Assembly (NCBI GenBank): GCA_017506865.1 | Contig: JAFCMP010000446.1 | Coordinates: 558,001-622,000, forward strand | Direction of reading: 5' to 3' | DNA length: 64,000 nucleotides | DNA from: Tribonema minus | Taxonomy: Eukaryota; Sar; Xanthophyceae; Tribonematales; Tribonemataceae | Shown here: one piece after another, positions 59,054 through 64,000 of the stretch | How the letters are laid out: the number at the start of each line of letters is the position of its first letter | Position numbering within the stretch: position 1 is the first letter of the stretch | The notes under the pieces: generated by a model | The model's database searches: none | Seen by the model: the letters and a program-made list of their open reading frames with translations, nothing else | What the model was told of the DNA's origin: nothing | Program-made: the position numbers and the translations under genes

Positions 59054-62010
59054 CGCGCACGCGCATGCGCAGCGCGGTGCGCGCTTTTGTGTTCAGGAAA
59101 ACGGTTCGGGAGGTTGCGTTTCCAACACTTGAACCTCAGCTTCAGGGCTCCCCCCGCAGTTCAAGGCTGTGGTGGTTTCGACACATTGACACTTCAACTT
59201 GAACGTCTTTCAGGCCGCCGCGCGCCCATTTAGACGCACACACCTTACGAATGCGCTGCGACTACCGCCGAGCTAGCTGTCTTGTTGACTCAACGATCAT
59301 GTGTGTTGGTTGTGTGGGAGCCGTCTTCAGCATAGACGCTGCGCGCTGCTGCTCTCTACGCCCCTCCCCCGCAGAGTGCGCGAGAGCGCGTGTGCCAGTG
59401 GTGCGTGTTCACCTGCACAAACGGTAATAGAGCACACCTCTCGCCGCGTCGTTGCCCATGCTCTATGCGTGTCCGTGCACCCTTGCAACCAATGCTGTAC
59501 TGCATTCATGATCTGGTGATGCTAGCTGTGACGGCCTCGAGCCATGGCATGAACATGCTCTGATGGTAAGGCCTTTTCTTGAGCCATGGCAACTGACCGT
59601 GCAACATGTGATTGAGCTACCTTCGATTATGACACTTGATGCTGCTTCAGCCTATTGCCAGCTGTCTGACCTCGAAAGGCTGCCTTTGACGCTGACAGCC
59701 GCTTTGGCATGATACACCATGCATTGATGGTTGCACAAAGAATGACAAGCGATTGCCAGCTGGACGATCACTGTTTTGATGGATGTTGCCAGGTGCACTG
59801 GCAGTCAACACATTGCAAGTTGAAGTGTGTCATCTTACAGAGGTCAATACTGTCTAGACCATTGTGCAGCTGAGGTGAAGAAGAAGTGGTATTTCAAGTG
59901 TTCAATTTGTCAACAAGACGCACCTGCATGTTTTGAATGGATGCTACAATGTTGTGTGCAATAGATGGCACATATTCCGCCTGTACTGACAACAGCGTTG
60001 ACCACAATTGTCACAAGTCACAAGGCAACTGATGCAGTACACTACACAAAACGCGTGGCGTGCACACTGCTGACAGCGCGGGGCAAGAGCATAAAACTCA
60101 GAGATGAAGATACACACCCGCTTTGAGGTAAACAACGAATACTGCATTGCGCGCTGCAGCGGCTGCTTACTAATGTGCTCGTCGAAGCAAGGGGCTTCAC
60201 GCACCCCATGGGGGCTCTGTCAAGAGGCACTACAGAACGGTGGTCTGAGGCTAGCACCCTCTGCCGTCAGTTGGGGCAGATGGGAGCGCCTGAGAATTGA
60301 TGGGAGGCAAGTGGCCCCAGGGTCAGACAAAACAGCTAAATGGCAAACAGGCGGTCCATACTACACCCCGGACTATTACTGTGCCGAGGCTGTCCCCAAC
60401 TACATGCAGTGGTGTGTGTGTGTGTGCGTGGTGGTACGCTAACGCTACGCGGCTAGTTGAACTGCTGCTGCTGCTGCCTCCCAGTGCAAAACCCGCTTGC
60501 AAAAGGTGTGCTGGTACTGAAGCAGAAAGGAGGAGGCTGGCTGCTCTGCTGCTTCACACCCGCGAGCACCGTGTGCTGAGGTAAGGGGTTTGGGGGCGGG
60601 GCGGGGGCGCCCTTCGCCGTCGAGGAACGATCTTGGTCCTAGCGTAATGGCATCGCTGCGCACTTGCCGCTCACTTGTTGTCTGAGAGGAGGGGCAGGGA
60701 ATGAGGTGGCAGCAAGGCGAAAACATGGTGACATATAGGCACGAGGTGGCAGCAAGGGTGAGAACATAAGTGCTTTCTCGAGGATGACTTTGCCTTGGGT
60801 GAAACGGTGCAAGCGAGAGCATGAGTTTCAGAGTAGAACTTGCTGAAGTAGTGGATCACACAACAGCAACTTATGTATATACTTTGGTAGCTGCTGTTGA
60901 GAGGTGACCACTTGAATGCTGCATGGAAATACATCGAACAGGCGTTTGTGTGTCGAAATGCACGACAGGTTCACGACGGGCTGGATGATGCGCTGGTTGC
61001 AGCAGCGTAAGAGAACAGCGGGGCTGCGCTTCTGTCAAACAATCAAACGTGAGCAGATGGGGTGGCTGTGCTGGGTGCATTGGGTTGAGTTCGCATAGCG
61101 CGTGCTAACGTAGCACGCAGCCAGCGTCGTGATACACAATCTGCATGAACAATGCTGCAGGCCTATATACTGTAGCAATGCTGCAGGCCTATATACTATA
61201 GCGTTGCGTGCGAAGAACACAGGCGCATGCACCCTGCATTCCACTTCGAGTGCGTGGTCTTACGCACACATGGCAAATGGCGACCTGACAGCGCACCGTG
61301 CTGCAATCAAGGGCCGAGCACATGTACAGCGCGGCGAGAGGTACAGACGCAGACACGCGTGTGCTACGCACTGTGCACCAACAGGCAAAGCGCCGTCCTG
61401 AGGACGGCACCAGTCACAACATCAATCCCGCACGGAAGGAACACACCAAGATACCAGAAGATACAGGAGGATACGCAGGCAGGAGAATGCACAAGACCGT
61501 GACCACTCACATGCTGCTACGAAGAGCTTGTCCGACGCCGCTGCCTGGTGCAGATCAGCTGTCCAGATCGATGGTGCGCTGCCGAGGAACGAGAAGGGCG
61601 AGAAGGGCGAGCCCGAGTGCGCGTGCTGCTTGGTGGGCTTGGTGGGCATCATGTTGAGCTCTGGTGGAGGTGTGTGGCGGTTTGTGTGTGTGCTGCTGGC
61701 TGTATGAAAGTTGTGAGCAGCGGAGGTTGTGAGCCACACACAGTCACGGAGAACTTCACATGATTTGGATCTCAATGCCGCAAGGTGAAAAGAGGCAGAA
61801 TCATACAAAACATCAAGTACGTGAGAGTGGCAGCTGTTGCGGAGGCAGATGGTTGAAGTAGTGATGAGCTCGCATGATGACACAGAAACGCACGCACCAC
61901 GAAACGAACGCGGCAGCCCCCCTGCCTGATATATATATCTAGATGTAGCTGAGATGGCTGCACTGCGTGCGCATGCGAAAGATCCGCTGCACACAGTGAT
62001 GTAGTAGTCC
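59054..62010. other. 3' flank of FBPase; no confident gene
   Basis: No complete gene was built. Two exon-like pieces on the + strand stand out: about 60238-60411 (QNGGLRLAPSAVSWGRWERL then PDYYCAEAVPNYMQW before GTGTGT) and about 60465-60582 (LLPPSAKPACKRCAGTEAERRR... before GTAAGG). They may belong to one gene of unknown family. A 25-bp direct repeat (GCTGCAGGCCTATATACT) lies at about 61158-61199. The rest shows only short unsupported frames. Confidence 0.35.
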
Positions 62011-62017
62011 CCGCTGC

Positions 62018-62607
62018 GGCAGCCAACGTCCTGCCATTGCACCAGGCAGTTACGGGCGACTGATCGCGGCGCTGCGTCCTTGATCATGCCTCTGCCTTGC
62101 AGTTGTTCCAGGAAATCAGAGCATTGTTAATGAGTGTATAATAAGGATGGAAGCACTCCTGGTGCGTGTCATGAGCTGCCCAACCCACCTGCCAATGCCC
62201 TGCCATGGGCGACGGCAGCCAACGTCCTGCCATTGCACCAGGCAGTTAAGGGCGACTGATCGCGGCGCTGCGTCCTTGATCATGCCTCTCCCTGTTGCAG
62301 TTGTTCCAGGAAATCAGAGCATTGTTAATGAGTGTATAATAAGGATGGAAGCACTCCTGGTGCGTGTCATGAGCTGCCCAACCCACCTGCCAATGCCCTG
62401 CCATGGGCGACGGCAGCCAACGTCCTGCCATTGCACCAGGCAGTTAAGGGCGACTGATCGCGGCGCTGCGTCCTTGATCATGCCTCTCCCAGTTGTTCCA
62501 GGAAATCAGAGCATTGTTAATGAGTGTATAATAAGGATGGAAGCACTCCTGGTGCGTGTCATGAGCTGCCCAACCCACCTGCCAATGCCCTGCCATGGGC
62601 GACGCCC
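62018..62607 (+). repeat. Three-copy tandem repeat, period about 192-198 bp
   Basis: Three nearly identical units, aligned on AGCCAACGTCCTGCCATTGC at about 62021, 62217 and 62415. Differences are short indels (the second unit has an extra GTTGCA). One + frame stays open through the array from 62147 because two of the periods are multiples of three. The peptide (MEALLVRVMSCPTHLPMPCHG...) is not recognised. Confidence 0.9.
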
Positions 62608-62649
62608 GCAGTGCCAACCACGACAGCTTACCACACCACTGCCCTCACC

Positions 62650-63278
62650 TGCAGGAGGTGGGGTACTTCAATGGTGCCGAGGCGGTTGCAGCCCTCACGC
62701 ACCGTATCACGGTAAGCTTGCAGCACACTCTGAAAATCAATGCAACGAGCTGACACAATGTCATGATGAACAACTGTGTTCAATTAGCAGAATGCTGACA
62801 TTGGCCCCCTCAATGCCTCTCTCGCACAGGCTGGTAACTGCCCGGTGAACGGCACCAACCCCGTCCCCCGGGCCGCAAACCTGGCTGCAGCCCGAATCAG
62901 CGCGTCAGTCACCTGGCAGTAGAACACGTTCGATGCATACACGAGACTCAGTTTTTTCTGGCCATGGCACCGCTGGCGGTCCCGGCGGTGGCAGGTTTGT
63001 GGAGGCAGACCTGTTGGAGGGCTACTTGACCGCTCAGATTGCAGCGCAGGGTGCACAGTTCCAAGTCCAGCACATTTAGCGAGGTGTAGCCGATGATGCA
63101 TGATTGACATGATGGTCGTCTTAGGAATCATTGAATGGGACTCATGCTGTACCTCTCACAGGTGGGCACAGGGGGCGGCGGGGGGTGGCAGGGGGGGTGC
63201 CATAAGGTATGCCGTGCATGATACATGATACTTCAAGTGGGGTTGGACAGTGGAGACTATGCACAAAGGCCGCAGAGC
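62650..63278 (+). pseudogene. Left arm of large palindrome: decayed exon pair
   Basis: Coding-like text on the + strand: an exon EVGYFNGAEAVAALTHRIT at about 62655-62711 before a GTAAGC donor, then after CACAG (about 62831) AGNCPVNGTNPVPRAANLA... to SVTWQ, where a TAG replaces the TGG found in the other arm; a further frame change follows around the TTTTTTCTGGCC run. It is therefore broken. The family is not recognised. The next features downstream repeat the same sequence in inverted order. Confidence 0.6.
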
Positions 63279-63313
63279 GCGCAGTGTATACACACAGGCA
63301 ACTTAAAGGCAAG

Positions 63314-63985
63314 GCTCTGCGGCCTTCAAAGATTGTGCACATACTATGTCTCCACTGTCCAATTGGTTAACCCCACTTGAAGTATCATGTATCATACGAT
63401 GATCATACACGGCATACCTTATGGCACCCCCCCGGCCACCGTGACCCCCCGCCGCCCCGGGCCCTGTGCCCACCTGTGAGAGGTACAGCATGAGTCCCAT
63501 TCCTAAGACGACCATGTCAATCATACGTCATCGGCTACGCCTCGCTAAATGTGCTGGACTTGGAACTGTGCACCCTGCGCTGCAATCTGAGCGGTCAAGT
63601 AGCCCTCCAACAGGTCTGCCTCCACAAACCTGCCACCGCCGGGACCGCCAGCGGTGCCATGGCCAGAAAGACTGAGTCTCTTGTATGCATCGAACATGTT
63701 CCACTGCCAGGTGACTGACGCGCTGATTCGGGCTGCAGCCAGGTTTGCGGCCCGGGGAACGGGGTTGCAATGGTGCCGTTCACCGGGCAGTTCCCAGCCT
63801 GTGCGAGAGAGGCATTGAGGGGGCCAATGTCAGCATTCTGCTAATTGAACACAGCTGTTGTTCATGTGTCAGCTCGTTGCATTGATTTTCAGAGTGTGCG
63901 TGCAAGCTTACCGTGATACGGTGCGTGAGGGCTGCAACCGCCTCGGCACCATTGAAGTACCGGGGCCCCCATGGGCACCTCCTGC
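63314..63985 (-). pseudogene. Right arm of large palindrome: same exons, minus strand
   Basis: Reverse complement of 62650-63278. On the minus strand the last exon reads AARISASVTWQWNMFDAY, then KRLSLSGHGTAGGPGGGRF, then VEADLLEGYLTAQIAAQGAQ ending QVQHI and a stop, so this arm preserves the C-terminal part intact. Its upstream part near 63775 (GTGAACGGCACCATTGCAACC) has extra bases relative to the left arm, shifting the frame. The donor side exon (YFNGAEAVAALTHRIT) lies at about 63900-63952. The window ends just beyond the arm. Confidence 0.6.
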
Positions 63986-64000
63986 CGGTGAGGCCAAGCG

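Larger units (their letters stand above)
62650..63985. repeat. Large palindrome, arms about 640 bp, loop about 35 bp
   Basis: 62650-63278 and 63314-63985 are near-identical in inverted orientation, with small indels (for example in the poly-G/poly-C part near 63180 and 63430). The loop is 63279-63313. It could be an inverted duplication of a gene 3' end or an assembly artefact at the contig edge. Confidence 0.88.

Overview
The window is nuclear DNA of a eukaryotic alga with a secondary (red-lineage) plastid, most likely a stramenopile (heterokont) such as a brown alga, xanthophyte or relative. Three things point there: genes with many introns of several hundred bases to more than 1 kb; a fructose-1,6-bisphosphatase (FBPase) whose N-terminus reads as an ER signal peptide ending in C^F-V-T-P, like the plastid entry signal of heterokonts; and interstitial TTAGGG/CCCTAA tracts throughout. 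Genus and species cannot be named from the sequence alone.

Layout. 1-17 kb is gene-poor and repeat-rich. It holds a three-exon gene of unknown function (2658-4102, +), a single-exon F-box-like gene (4722-5426, -), several isolated exon-like pieces, two copies of a GC-rich dispersed repeat (about 600-1420 and 14815-15780), a foldback-type element (about 9045-10060), duplicated segments scattered over 8-14 kb, and an inverted repeat that carries coding-like sequence (16473-16863). 17191-43944 is one large + strand gene of 22 coding exons for an EF-hand plus WD40 protein of the WDR49/WDR64/WDY type. A short uncertain gene follows (44387-45136, +). Then come two head-to-head genes only 109 bp apart: a thioredoxin-like [2Fe-2S] ferredoxin with a helical repeat tail (45470-46666, -) and the plastid FBPase (46776-59053, +, 12 coding exons, 437 aa). 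59-64 kb holds exon-like pieces of unknown function, a three-copy tandem repeat of about 195 bp and a palindrome with arms of about 640 bp at the right edge.

The most striking feature is inside the introns. In both big genes, most introns contain tandem, partly decayed copies of the adjoining exon edge together with its splice site: copies of the exon start upstream of the true acceptor, and copies of the exon end downstream of the true donor. Examples are 10 copies of the FBPase DPLDGSS exon end, 5 copies of its exon-11 start at about 100 bp spacing, 6 copies of the exon-11 end, and 4 copies of a WD40 exon end. The introns seem to have grown by repeated duplication of exon-intron junctions, leaving many decoy splice sites. 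All exon boundaries given here were read by eye from reading frame, splice dinucleotides and protein continuity; phases close for every exon except for one frame conflict in exon 3 of the WD40 gene.

Functionally, FBPase serves the Calvin cycle/gluconeogenesis in the plastid and keeps a probable redox disulfide pair. Its head-to-head neighbour is an iron-sulfur protein, so shared control is possible. The EF-hand/WD40 protein belongs to a family linked with cilia and flagella in animals.
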